From assembly GCA_964370395.1 (NCBI GenBank), contig CAYJIZ010000005.1:1-64000 (forward strand): DNA of 64,000 bases. The letters run 5' to 3'. Position 1 is the stretch's first letter. Each line of letters starts with the position of its first letter. Of the stretch, positions 8,119 to 15,992 are shown piece by piece. This DNA is from JBGUVL01 sp964370395 (lineage in GTDB: Bacteria; Bacillota_I; Bacilli_A; Erysipelotrichales; Erysipelotrichaceae). The notes beneath the pieces were generated by a model that saw only the letters and a list, made by a program, of their open reading frames with translations, had not been told where the DNA came from and did not search any database. Both the position numbers and the translations under genes were made by a program.

Positions 8119-8724
8119 TTATCTCAGCACTTCCAATGTTGTGAAATCAACATTCCATGCTTTTCTTAAATTACTTACTGGATTCGCGCTAATCGCATCA
8201 CTTAATACTTTTACTTCCAAATGGTAACCAGTTGGAATATTTTGATTTAATGTCACGCTCTCAAGTAAACGATCACTTGTTTCATTGTTTGCCAATACTT
8301 TAGTGTAATAGTAAACATCATTACTTGAATCGTATTTCCATGCTGTACCTGTAGCAAAATGGTATGTTACATCTGCTCCATCTAAATACATCACACTTGC
8401 ATCATCATCACTTACTAAGGTTGCTTCTAAACTAACTCTTACATAAGAAGCAGCCGCTTTGTTTTTGATCGCTACTTGTTTTGTTTCGCTTTGTCCAGCT
8501 ACTGAAATTTTGTTATACGTTTCTTTATTGTTGCTCGCATCTTCACGTTCGCCTTTTTCCACAACCGCAATGTTCACAACTCCACCTTTGAAGTTGTTTT
8601 CCGCCACTTGTGTTACCCCGCTGAATAATGCATAAACAGAAGGAATACTTACCGCACAAAGACTCACTAACAATGCTGCCACGAACAATTGTTTTATTCT
8701 CATTTTTTTCACTTTATTCTTCAT
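8119..8724 (-). CDS. SipW-substrate-like secreted protein
   Basis: A 201-aa protein with a basic n-region, hydrophobic core and the cleavage region VYALFSGVTQVAENNF, matching the SipW-type pattern (A-L-F-S then mature N-terminus). The mature part is beta-rich with SYVRVSLEATLV and a VYYYTKVLANNETSD segment, recurring in camelysin/TasA-like proteins. The gene starts 5 bp after the sipW stop, and the ATG has GGAG 8 bp upstream. It ends the VWA-sipW unit, whose tail carries promoter P3. Confidence 0.82.
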   Translation of the reverse strand: MKNKVKKMRIKQLFVAALLVSLCAVSIPSVYALFSGVTQVAENNFKGGVVNIAVVEKGEREDASNNKETYNKISVAGQSETKQVAIKNKAAASYVRVSLEATLVSDDDASVMYLDGADVTYHFATGTAWKYDSSNDVYYYTKVLANNETSDRLLESVTLNQNIPTGYHLEVKVLSDAISANPVSNLRKAWNVDFTTLEVLR

Positions 8725-8729
8725 ACTTT

Positions 8730-9230
8730 TTACTCCTTCCTATCACGCTTCTTGTTTTTGTCACCACTTAAGAATGACACTAAAATTAACGCGAATAATA
8801 ATACACCTATCACGATGTAACCACCAGCGGAATTCATAAACACGCCGATGTAACCAAGCAGAGGAATGGCAACATCAAATGCCTTTCCTACTACATTGGA
8901 ATACAACACAGGGGACATGTCTTCACTATTGTTAGCATCACCCTTGGTTGTGATTTGTTTTGTTTGTTCATCATTTCTTACTACTCTATGCGTAACCACC
9001 GAATCCGTTTGGCCTAAGCGATACGTAATGTTATCTCCCGTTACTAATGTTTGTGGATCTGTCTTTTCAACGAAAATCAAGGATCCAACAGGGTAAGTAG
9101 GTTCCATACTCCCACTTAAGACAACCATCGGTGTAATCCCAAATAATTTAGGAGCCACAAATACTGATACAGCAGCAAGTAGTACAACTAATATTAATGA
9201 TGAAATAATATTTCCGATTTTCTTGCTCAT
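8730..9230 (-). CDS. sipW: Signal peptidase I, SipW (ER/archaeal type)
   Basis: A 166-aa membrane serine protease that removes the special signal peptides of TasA/camelysin-type proteins. An N-terminal helix (residues ~7-30) is followed by the box-B motif VVLSGSMEPT with Ser41 as nucleophile. The general-base position is His81 in VVTHRVV instead of the Lys of ordinary Lep/SipS, which is diagnostic of the ER-type SipW group. TTKGDANNSED (from ~94) gives the acidic residues. A C-terminal helix precedes a basic tail. It sits between the VWA adhesin and the SipW-type substrates, so its clients are its neighbours. Confidence 0.93.
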   Translation of the reverse strand: MSKKIGNIISSLILVVLLAAVSVFVAPKLFGITPMVVLSGSMEPTYPVGSLIFVEKTDPQTLVTGDNITYRLGQTDSVVTHRVVRNDEQTKQITTKGDANNSEDMSPVLYSNVVGKAFDVAIPLLGYIGVFMNSAGGYIVIGVLLFALILVSFLSGDKNKKRDRKE

Positions 9231-9239
9231 AGTATTCTC

Positions 9240-11852
9240 CTATTTATTTGTAAACATATTGATTGCTGTAGCAACATCTCCTACAACGTTTGTATTGTTT
9301 CTCACATTTTCAAAGTGAACTTTCGCAGCAAATGCATGGTCATTTCCACCAATCACTGTACCTGTTTCACTTCCATAAAACATTTTTGTTCCTGCGCTGT
9401 ACGCACTGCGATCACCCACAACAATAGATTTGTTTTCGCTTGTTGCTGCAGTTGTACCATTACCATTGTAATTATCGAAGCGCTTGTTGCTTACTTCGCT
9501 ATAACGCCAAGACCAATCTGTTACTTCACTAATGTTGTAAGTTCCCTTACGTAATCCTTTTAGTGTGATTTGTTTTACTGTGTCACCTTCATTTGCAGAA
9601 AATTGAATTGTTTGGAAGTATGTTTTTGTATTTCCATCTTCGTCTTTGTAATCAATTTTAAACTTAAATGATTGTTCCGCATTTACACTTGTTAAAGGTG
9701 TATATTGTTTATCGATTTGTTTTTCAATAACCAATTCCCCTTTGACAACTTGAATTTCAAAATTGTATCCTTCATGCGCTACCGCATTTTGAATTTTTGT
9801 ATATTGTGTAATATCTACATCATCATTTGCTACACTCATAATGTAACCTTGTGTTTTTGAAGGTTCGTATTTTGATGGATCCGCAATTGCTTCGTTTCCA
9901 CTTGTTTTATAAGAATATGTTAACTTAGGTGCTTCATCTGTTGGTAACGCTACATTTCCTGCTGCATTCCCCCAAGTAAGTGTTTTTACTTGATCGTTCA
10001 AATTCACTTTTTCACCATAGAAGACAACGTTATCTTCTACTTGAAGTGTTGGTGTGAACACATAAATTGTTCCTTGTTTCCCAACAAATTTTCCTGATGT
10101 AGGTGTATCACCTTTGTATGTAATATTCGCTGTAATTTTAATATCTGTATTTTCAAACAATTTTCCTAATTGTTCATCTTTTTGAATTACGACTTCTGTT
10201 GTTCCCGCTGGAATTAAGTAACTCGCAATTAAATTTCCATTTTTATCTGTCACAGTGTATGTAATATCAACAAACTTATTGTTTTCACCATCAAGTGTAT
10301 GAACCACACCTTTGTCATCTTTAAATTGAAGACCAGGAGTATTCAAGTCAGTATCAAACATTTTTGACATGTCACTTGGTGTACTTCCAATATATAAACT
10401 ATTGTTGTTTGCATCAAAATCGAATTCAATAGGAACATCTACTTTAGGAACTGGGAAGTTTTTCACCGCTGCTCCTCCAGTATAAATCCCTGCTTCACTT
10501 GTATTAGTAGGAACATCTTTACCACCGATGAATCCTGATACTTTACTAGTGTTAAATTCCACTACAATACGACTACCAAAACGAGTTCCATCTGCTTTTT
10601 TTGTTACTACATTAGCAGAATAATCAAATCCTGTTACATCAATTTGGTTTCCTGTCACTACGATATTAATATTTGGATCGTTTGTGATTTCTTTACGATT
10701 ACCAAACACTCTTTTACCATATACATCGTCGATGTATTTTTCTTCGTACACTTTAATATCAGTTGGATTTGGTGCTTCAAAATGTTCAGACATAAAGTCT
10801 TTTAACTCTGTAGAATGATCCAAATTAATAGAAGGCACTAATACATCATTTAAAATAGATTCGAAGATTTTATCTAATTCTGCTGCATTGTTTGCAGAGT
10901 GGTAATACCCAGTAGGCGCAAATGTTTGACCTAAATAGTCACCCATACTGTTTGCATCAGGGTAATTAGAAGAAGTTAAACTTAAGAATTTATTGTAATC
11001 AAAACCTGTAAGAATCAAGGTTTGGTCATTATTGAAATAATCAGAAGTCGCTACAACACTGTATACTTTTGCTCCTTCTGCCTTCAATTGTTTTGCAAGT
11101 GCAATTGTTTTGTTGTCTTCTTTGTTTGTGTTTGTCCAATCTGAATTCGATGAAGTTGAACTTGGAATCCCATCCGTAAAGAAGATTACAACTTTTTGAC
11201 GTTGCGCATCTGTGGAAGGATTATTCACAAATAGTTTTTTAGCTAAGTCGAATCCTGTACTTGGATATGTTTCTCCATTTACTGGTATTAATTTATCAAT
11301 ACCATATCGAAATAAATCATTGTATGCTGTTGGATTTGACACATCTTTCATCAACCCTCTAAATGCAGCAGCACCATCATAATCATTCGCACCATACTGA
11401 CTACCCAAAGCCAATTGTTCGCCATTACTCGCAAATTTTACTAGACCAATTCGGTGAGAGACATCGTTATTGTCAACTGAGTTTTGTTTCACTGCACTAA
11501 TAAAATTCGTCGCTGCTGTTTTTAGCGCTTCATTTACCGTAACCGTAGAAGACCCATTATACTTTTCTTTCATACTTCCCGATTGGTCCATAATCATCAC
11601 AACATCCAATGGTTGACTTACTGTTTCTGTATGAACAGAACCCGTAATGTAAGCATCCAACGCAATACGGTATGTACCATCTTTGTTGTCTGTTGCTGTT
11701 TTTTCCATTACTACATTTTCATTTTCTGCAGTAGCACTTGTACCTGTCGTACCTAACGCTTCTAATTTTGGTGTTTTAAACACAGTTGCAGCACCAATCA
11801 TCAATGATAATGTTAATGCTACAAATAAACCTTTATATAAATATTTTTTCAT
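9240..11852 (-). CDS. Large VWA-domain surface adhesin / pilin-like protein
   Basis: An 870-aa secreted protein. A signal peptide (hydrophobic core FVALTLSLMIGAATVF) precedes a von Willebrand A domain with MIDAS residues in MDQSGSM (near residue 90) and FFTDGIPSS (near 225). A long beta-rich middle follows. Near residue 715 a pilin-like beta-sandwich starts ELVIEKQIDKQYTPL and contains LKGLRKGTYNISEVTDWSWRY. The C-terminus KVHFENVRNN...NMFTNK has no LPXTG motif and no anchoring helix. VWA pilus-tip proteins bind host or matrix ligands. It is first in the P2 unit, followed by sipW after 9 bp. Confidence 0.88.
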   Translation of the reverse strand: MKKYLYKGLFVALTLSLMIGAATVFKTPKLEALGTTGTSATAENENVVMEKTATDNKDGTYRIALDAYITGSVHTETVSQPLDVVMIMDQSGSMKEKYNGSSTVTVNEALKTAATNFISAVKQNSVDNNDVSHRIGLVKFASNGEQLALGSQYGANDYDGAAAFRGLMKDVSNPTAYNDLFRYGIDKLIPVNGETYPSTGFDLAKKLFVNNPSTDAQRQKVVIFFTDGIPSSTSSNSDWTNTNKEDNKTIALAKQLKAEGAKVYSVVATSDYFNNDQTLILTGFDYNKFLSLTSSNYPDANSMGDYLGQTFAPTGYYHSANNAAELDKIFESILNDVLVPSINLDHSTELKDFMSEHFEAPNPTDIKVYEEKYIDDVYGKRVFGNRKEITNDPNINIVVTGNQIDVTGFDYSANVVTKKADGTRFGSRIVVEFNTSKVSGFIGGKDVPTNTSEAGIYTGGAAVKNFPVPKVDVPIEFDFDANNNSLYIGSTPSDMSKMFDTDLNTPGLQFKDDKGVVHTLDGENNKFVDITYTVTDKNGNLIASYLIPAGTTEVVIQKDEQLGKLFENTDIKITANITYKGDTPTSGKFVGKQGTIYVFTPTLQVEDNVVFYGEKVNLNDQVKTLTWGNAAGNVALPTDEAPKLTYSYKTSGNEAIADPSKYEPSKTQGYIMSVANDDVDITQYTKIQNAVAHEGYNFEIQVVKGELVIEKQIDKQYTPLTSVNAEQSFKFKIDYKDEDGNTKTYFQTIQFSANEGDTVKQITLKGLRKGTYNISEVTDWSWRYSEVSNKRFDNYNGNGTTAATSENKSIVVGDRSAYSAGTKMFYGSETGTVIGGNDHAFAAKVHFENVRNNTNVVGDVATAINMFTNK

Positions 11853-11898
11853 GAGCTCTCCTCCTGATAGTTAACGAAACTTTCCTTTTTACATGCTA

Positions 11899-11931
11899 AT
11901 AGTACTAAACAAAAGTCACAAGACGGTAACA
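11899..11931 (-). promoter_or_regulatory. SARP-type promoter P2: 11-bp-spaced direct repeats and -10
   Basis: Minus strand: TGTTACC (11925-11931), 4 bp, TGTGACT (11914-11920), 9 bp, TACTAT (11899-11904), then an AGGAGGAG ribosome site before the VWA gene. Flanking bases also match P3 (TTGA upstream, TTT after the second repeat). Confidence 0.8.
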
Positions 11932-11942
11932 CTCAACATAAA

Positions 11943-11976
11943 ATAAAAAAAGATATGTGACTATGCACATATCTTT
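11943..11976 (-). terminator. Intrinsic terminator of the regulator unit
   Basis: Minus strand AAAGATATGTG-CATAGT-CACATATCTTT followed by T residues. The stem includes the last codons and stop of the WQG gene and separates the regulator unit from P2. Confidence 0.9.
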
Positions 11977-12365
11977 GTTGTGATGATATCCATTAAATCT
12001 AAAACATTAGAAAATGGGATGTATTCATTATGAACCGATCGCACTCTACCTTGCCAATCGCCACGATTGCGCGTTTGAATATCCAGGTCAAAAGTGCAAG
12101 CTTGTCCAACTTCCTTTTGTATTTCACTAAAGTCTCTCACTTTCGTGATATCAAAAGAATAACGGTTGGATTCGTTTTTTTCTTCTTTCATACTGCGTTT
12201 TTCGATGGATGATTGCGGGTGTCCACAAACGTCTAAGAACTTATCAATCTTTACAATGAAATCTTGAAAGTTTGCGAATGGAATAGGATCTTCTACTACA
12301 TTTACAATTTTCCCTACAAAAGTAATATCATCCAACTTGTCAACACATATTCGTAATGACATCAT
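11961..12365 (-). CDS. Two-repeat WQG-domain protein coupled to the BTAD regulator
   Basis: An in-frame ATG at 12380 overlaps the regulator stop by one base, but AGGAGAG sits correctly for the ATG at 12365, giving 134 aa. There is no signal peptide or membrane segment. Two repeats can be aligned by eye: the N-terminal LRICVDKLDDITFVGKIVNV with IPFANFQDFIVKID, and the C-terminal FDLDIQTRNRGDWQGRVRSV with IPFSNVLDLMDII. Both resemble the single domain of the 61-aa protein at 5949. Its coupling to the regulator suggests an accessory or sensory role in controlling the island; this is inference. Confidence 0.75.
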   Translation of the reverse strand: MMSLRICVDKLDDITFVGKIVNVVEDPIPFANFQDFIVKIDKFLDVCGHPQSSIEKRSMKEEKNESNRYSFDITKVRDFSEIQKEVGQACTFDLDIQTRNRGDWQGRVRSVHNEYIPFSNVLDLMDIITTKICA

Positions 12366-12379
12366 TGATTCTCTCCTCA

Positions 12380-13579
12380 TTAGTCCAACACTAATTCTTT
12401 ATAATCGAATAATAATTTTCCCTGTTTACTTACATCAAACTGTGCAAAATGCTTTTGAATACGTTCCATAATAATATGTGTCGATTCCACAGAACACGTT
12501 GGTAACAGAGTAACATATTGCGATTTACTATACCTTGAAACAACATCCCCAGCACGTAAATCTTGCAATAACACCTTTTTTACTACTTCCATCATCTTTT
12601 TCGTTGTTGATGCATACAACTTACTTGTTGGTGGTATCGGTAATGTTACATCACAGGTAATCAAACAACAATAAATAGATACACCAAAACGATCAAGACG
12701 TCTTGCTTCTAAACGATAAATTTCTTTAAAAATATTATATTCACAATAATACGCTTCATTCACTAAGTCTTTTTCAATTAAGTCTTGTTGAATCACAACC
12801 AAATCCAACTGACGATCATTGTCTTTTCTTAGCAACGTTTGGTATAGCGCTTGTAGCGATTCATTAGGGTCCACTCCTAATTCATCTTGTAAACGTTGCT
12901 TGACTAGTAAATAATGTTCCATCGCTAACTGGTTTTTACCTTGTTTAATTAACGATAAGATAAAGTGGTATTGAAACGATTCATCCAACGAATCGTACTT
13001 CAGTGCTTTGATACACCAATTTTCCATATCCACATAATTACCTTCTTTTTCTAATATTTCAATTAGAAGTTTCAAATAACTGTTGCAAAGCGATTGATAA
13101 TACACATTTTGTTGAAGGATCCAATGTTGTTTTATCTGTTTTGGTAAGAAAGCTCCCTTGTATAGCGATAGTGCAGCAACCAACAATTCTTTTTGTTGTT
13201 TCTTATTGGCACTTTTCGCTCTGTTTAATTCCGCTTCAAATACTTCCGTATCCATTTCTACTTCAATATTTGAATTAAAAGTGTAACTTCCTCTACCTGT
13301 GATAAAAATATCATCTTCATCAAATGTATCTTTTAATAGCTTGCGCAAACGATACATCAAATTCTTCAATACTCCTAATGGATTATCGCTCTCCTCTTCG
13401 CTCCATAAAGCTTCTGCTAATTCACTTGTTAGTACTTCTTTATGGCGATTTATTAATAAATAAATCAATAGTAATTCAATCATGTTTGAACGAATCATGT
13501 CGACATTTAAAACAATCCCTTTATAAGAGATCTCAAATTGGCCGAACATGTTTACCTTCATTAATTTCTTTGAACTCAT
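12380..13579 (-). CDS. SARP/BTAD-family transcriptional regulator
   Basis: About 399 aa from the ATG at 13579 (GGAGAG 9 bp upstream; an ATG at 13600 lacks a ribosome site). Residues ~6-100 form an OmpR/SARP winged helix (VNMFGQFEISYKGI, LTSELAEALW, VLKNLMYRLRKLL). Residues ~105-250 form the all-helical BTAD (LLVAALSLYKGAFL, QDELGVDPNESLQALYQ). The C-terminal ~110 residues look like a degenerate GGDEF-type domain: RAGDVVSRYSKSQYVTLLP has SKSQY where an active enzyme has GGDEF. No phosphoacceptor domain is present. It is the likely activator of P1-P3, whose repeats have the 11-bp period known for SARP operators. Confidence 0.85.
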   Translation of the reverse strand: MSSKKLMKVNMFGQFEISYKGIVLNVDMIRSNMIELLLIYLLINRHKEVLTSELAEALWSEEESDNPLGVLKNLMYRLRKLLKDTFDEDDIFITGRGSYTFNSNIEVEMDTEVFEAELNRAKSANKKQQKELLVAALSLYKGAFLPKQIKQHWILQQNVYYQSLCNSYLKLLIEILEKEGNYVDMENWCIKALKYDSLDESFQYHFILSLIKQGKNQLAMEHYLLVKQRLQDELGVDPNESLQALYQTLLRKDNDRQLDLVVIQQDLIEKDLVNEAYYCEYNIFKEIYRLEARRLDRFGVSIYCCLITCDVTLPIPPTSKLYASTTKKMMEVVKKVLLQDLRAGDVVSRYSKSQYVTLLPTCSVESTHIIMERIQKHFAQFDVSKQGKLLFDYKELVLD

Positions 13580-13614
13580 TTTTTCCAACTCTCCATACAT
13601 AACAATCCATTCTT

Positions 13615-13653
13615 ATCATATCATTTTTTTCCAATTGAGCAAGCAAGTTGCTT
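13615..13653 (-). promoter_or_regulatory. Promoter of the BTAD regulator with overlapping palindrome
   Basis: Minus-strand TTGCTC (13637-13642), 16 bp, TATGAT (13615-13620). A perfect inverted repeat AAGCAA-G-TTGCTT (13641-13653) overlaps the -35 edge and could be an operator. It does not contain the TGTGAC repeats. Confidence 0.55.
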
Positions 13654-13665
13654 ACTTTTTTTACT

Positions 13666-13697
13666 GGAAAAAAATGGAGACCAATGATCTCCATTTA
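13666..13697 (-). terminator. Intrinsic terminator of the P1 unit
   Basis: Minus strand AAATGGAGA-TCATTGG-TCTCCATTT followed by TTTT, directly after the stop of the 270-aa surface protein. Confidence 0.92.
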
Positions 13698-13699
13698 TA

Positions 13700-14512
13700 T
13701 TATTTCGTTTCTGACTCTTTTTCTTTTTTGCGCTTCATAACAATAAAAGCGATTAATCCAAGTAACGCGACCCCTGCAACTCCAGCTAACATCGCTGGTA
13801 AATAATCACTGGCATCTCCTTGCGCTAACGGTGTATCTTTGCCACCTACTTCTTCTCCATTTCCTCCCCCTTTAGGTTGGTCTGGTTGTGCTACTTCTTC
13901 GGTATTCCCAGGTGTTCCCCCTTGATTGCCACCTGTTTGATTTCCTTGCGTTCCACCACGAACATTCACTTGTTCTTCTTCATAACGAATTTGTTCTTTT
14001 TGGTTTGTCGCACGATATACAAACACGATTTCTTTTTTGTTTTCACTTAACACAAATTCTTGTGTCGCTTCAACAAATGCATAGTTTTCAACAATCTTCG
14101 CACGTTCTACAATCGTACTTCCTTCTTCTGCCATCATCGTTTTTGCAGTGGCTACTGGAACGTTATCTTCATCAACATAACGAACGATATAACTAATTCC
14201 ATTCACTAGCACATCGTACTTCGCAACAAATACCATCTTGCGATCTACTTTAGAACCTACAGCTGGTAATTGTTTGCTCCATCCAGCAAATACATATCCA
14301 TCGTTTGCTTGCACACTTGGCTCATTTGGAAACAGACTATTTGCTTCTAAACGATACGATACTGACTTTTGGTTATCTACGGTACCATGTAATCCACCTT
14401 TGAATACGATTTCGTATTGTGCTGCATGTGCTGTTTGTAAGAAAGATGCGCTAAAGGTACAAGCCATGATTGCAACCATACAAGTCGCTAATAATTTCTT
14501 AAGCACTTTCAT
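13700..14512 (-). CDS. MucBP-like surface protein with atypical C-terminal anchor
   Basis: A 270-aa protein with a clear Sec signal peptide (cleavage near TAHAAQYE), then a repeat-like region (VFAGWSKQLP; InlB B-repeat-like) and a MucBP-like unit (ISYIVRYVDEDNVPVA...EFVYRAT). A Gly/Gln-rich linker follows, then DTPLAQGD, one membrane helix (LAGVAGVALLGLIAFIVM) and a KRKKEKE tail. The tail looks like a sorting signal without LPXTG. The start overlaps the preceding gene by 14 bp. Mucin or matrix binding is plausible from the domain class. Confidence 0.8.
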   Translation of the reverse strand: MKVLKKLLATCMVAIMACTFSASFLQTAHAAQYEIVFKGGLHGTVDNQKSVSYRLEANSLFPNEPSVQANDGYVFAGWSKQLPAVGSKVDRKMVFVAKYDVLVNGISYIVRYVDEDNVPVATAKTMMAEEGSTIVERAKIVENYAFVEATQEFVLSENKKEIVFVYRATNQKEQIRYEEEQVNVRGGTQGNQTGGNQGGTPGNTEEVAQPDQPKGGGNGEEVGGKDTPLAQGDASDYLPAMLAGVAGVALLGLIAFIVMKRKKEKESETK

Positions 14513-15191
14513 CTTCTCTTCCTCTCTTTCTTTTCACAACAACAAATACAATTAGTAATGCACTTGCTCCTAACATCGCTAATAGCGCATTCAACATTGT
14601 TGTATCTCCTGTACTTACACCAGGAATTTGATTGATCACAGGAATCTTTTTCACAATTTCAATCACTTCATTACCTGTGTCTACTTCAACACTGAAAATC
14701 AATCCAAGATCTCCAATGTTAGCTTGGTAAGAGTTATCCATTGATGTTCCATCAAATGTGAAATCCATTTGAATTGTTGTTGATTCACCCTTGTTTAATG
14801 ACTTCAACAAGTAGTCCTCACTTAAGTTTTCTTTCCCTTTCATTTGTTTTCCACCAACGCGTCCACTAAAGAAAGATTCTCCATTATTTTTAAATTCCAA
14901 ATCGTATACGATACGACTTGAATTCGCTTGTTCATCCAACAATGAAGTGTCGTTTACTCTAACATAGAAACGCATTGCTTGGTAATCTTCATTTTTCAAT
15001 GTTACATTTAATGTTCTTGTTTCTCCAGGCATAATGTTATCAAATGAACTTGCATTTGCATCTCCTTCAAACACGAAGAACTGTTGTGAATCTCCTTCAA
15101 AGGAAATTCCTAAGTCACTATTTGCTGCATTTACAGGTGCTACCATAAATAACATCATTAGTGCACATATCCATATATATGTTTTTTTCAT
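14499..15191 (-). CDS. Secreted surface protein with sortase-like C-terminal signal
   Basis: A 230-aa protein: signal peptide (ICALMMLFMVAPVNAANS), ~160 residues of beta-rich mature sequence containing IMPGETRTLNVTLKNED (a pattern shared with SipW-cluster proteins). The C-terminus is IPGVSTGD, a helix (LNALLAMLGASALLIVFVVV) and KRKRGRED. The TGD plus helix plus basic tail resembles a sortase signal lacking the canonical LPXTG. No sortase is encoded in the window. It sits between a SipW-type substrate and the MucBP-like gene in the P1 unit. Confidence 0.8.
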   Translation of the reverse strand: MKKTYIWICALMMLFMVAPVNAANSDLGISFEGDSQQFFVFEGDANASSFDNIMPGETRTLNVTLKNEDYQAMRFYVRVNDTSLLDEQANSSRIVYDLEFKNNGESFFSGRVGGKQMKGKENLSEDYLLKSLNKGESTTIQMDFTFDGTSMDNSYQANIGDLGLIFSVEVDTGNEVIEIVKKIPVINQIPGVSTGDTTMLNALLAMLGASALLIVFVVVKRKRGREDESA

Positions 15192-15209
15192 AAGTTATCT
15201 CCTTTTACT

Positions 15210-15839
15210 TTATTCATCCATAGAAACAATGTTTCCATTTGCATCAAAGCTTGCATACATACCCCATTCAGATAAGATCGCATCTTCTGCACCAATTGTT
15301 TGAATTGCATCTACTTCTACATCTACTTTAATTTGATATTGCGAATAGGCTTTATCACTTAACTCATTACTACAAATAATTTGTTCTAAGAAGCTAGTTG
15401 AAATCCCTTGGCTAGCCAATGGTTTCTTATAATAGAAATACATTACCTCATTGTTTGAGTTTGCTGCATCATCTACGACAATCCAATCATTCCATTGACT
15501 CATCAATTGAATTAGTTTCGCATCCGCGTCCACTAATTTTTCACCATTCTCATTTTCCCAATATTTCGTCATTGTAACACGAACATAAACATCTTCATTT
15601 TTCGTATTACGCACTTTTAAATCGTGCTTAATATTTGCACCTGGGAGTGCATTATCAAATGTGATATGAGACGCCGCTTCTTTTGTTGTATCGTCATTTA
15701 AAACAATCGATACCCCCAATTGTGCTGCTTTTAATTTTGTATTAACATTTGTTGACTCTTGAAACACTGCTAATGTTCCTTGGAATACCAAGGCAATCAA
15801 TAAAATTGCAGCTCCAATCAACCCTAATTTCTTTTTCAT
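15210..15839 (-). CDS. TasA/camelysin-like secreted protein with SipW-type signal peptide
   Basis: The ATG at 15839 (MKKKLGLIGA) is preferred because AGAGAGG lies 10 bp upstream; a longer frame to 15977 would run through promoter P1. It is 209 aa. The core IGAAILLIALVFQG is followed by the SipW-type region TLAVFQESTNVNTKL, then LPGANIKHDLKVRNTKNEDVYVRV, a segment typical of this family. First gene of the P1 unit, 6.0 kb from sipW. Probably a fibre subunit processed by SipW. Confidence 0.86.
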   Translation of the reverse strand: MKKKLGLIGAAILLIALVFQGTLAVFQESTNVNTKLKAAQLGVSIVLNDDTTKEAASHITFDNALPGANIKHDLKVRNTKNEDVYVRVTMTKYWENENGEKLVDADAKLIQLMSQWNDWIVVDDAANSNNEVMYFYYKKPLASQGISTSFLEQIICSNELSDKAYSQYQIKVDVEVDAIQTIGAEDAILSEWGMYASFDANGNIVSMDE

Positions 15840-15893
15840 ATCAATCATTCCTCTCTTTGTCAGATAGCACATAGTATGACCTATGGTACTTAC

Positions 15894-15926
15894 AGTATAA
15901 AATGCGTTTGTCACATTATAGTCACA
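15894..15926 (-). promoter_or_regulatory. SARP-type promoter P1: 11-bp-spaced direct repeats and -10
   Basis: Minus strand: TGTGACT (15920-15926), 4 bp, TGTGACA (15909-15915), 9 bp, TATACT (15894-15899). The spacings are identical to P2 and P3. Confidence 0.8.
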
Positions 15927-15960
15927 CGAAACATTAAATATCTTTTTTATGTGACACCCC

Positions 15961-15992
15961 AAAAAGAAAACATTCATGATGAGATGAATGTT
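15961..15992 (-). terminator. Intrinsic terminator of the DUF1801 gene pair
   Basis: Minus strand AAACATTCAT-CTCATC-ATGAATGTTT followed by TCTTTTT. Confidence 0.85.
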
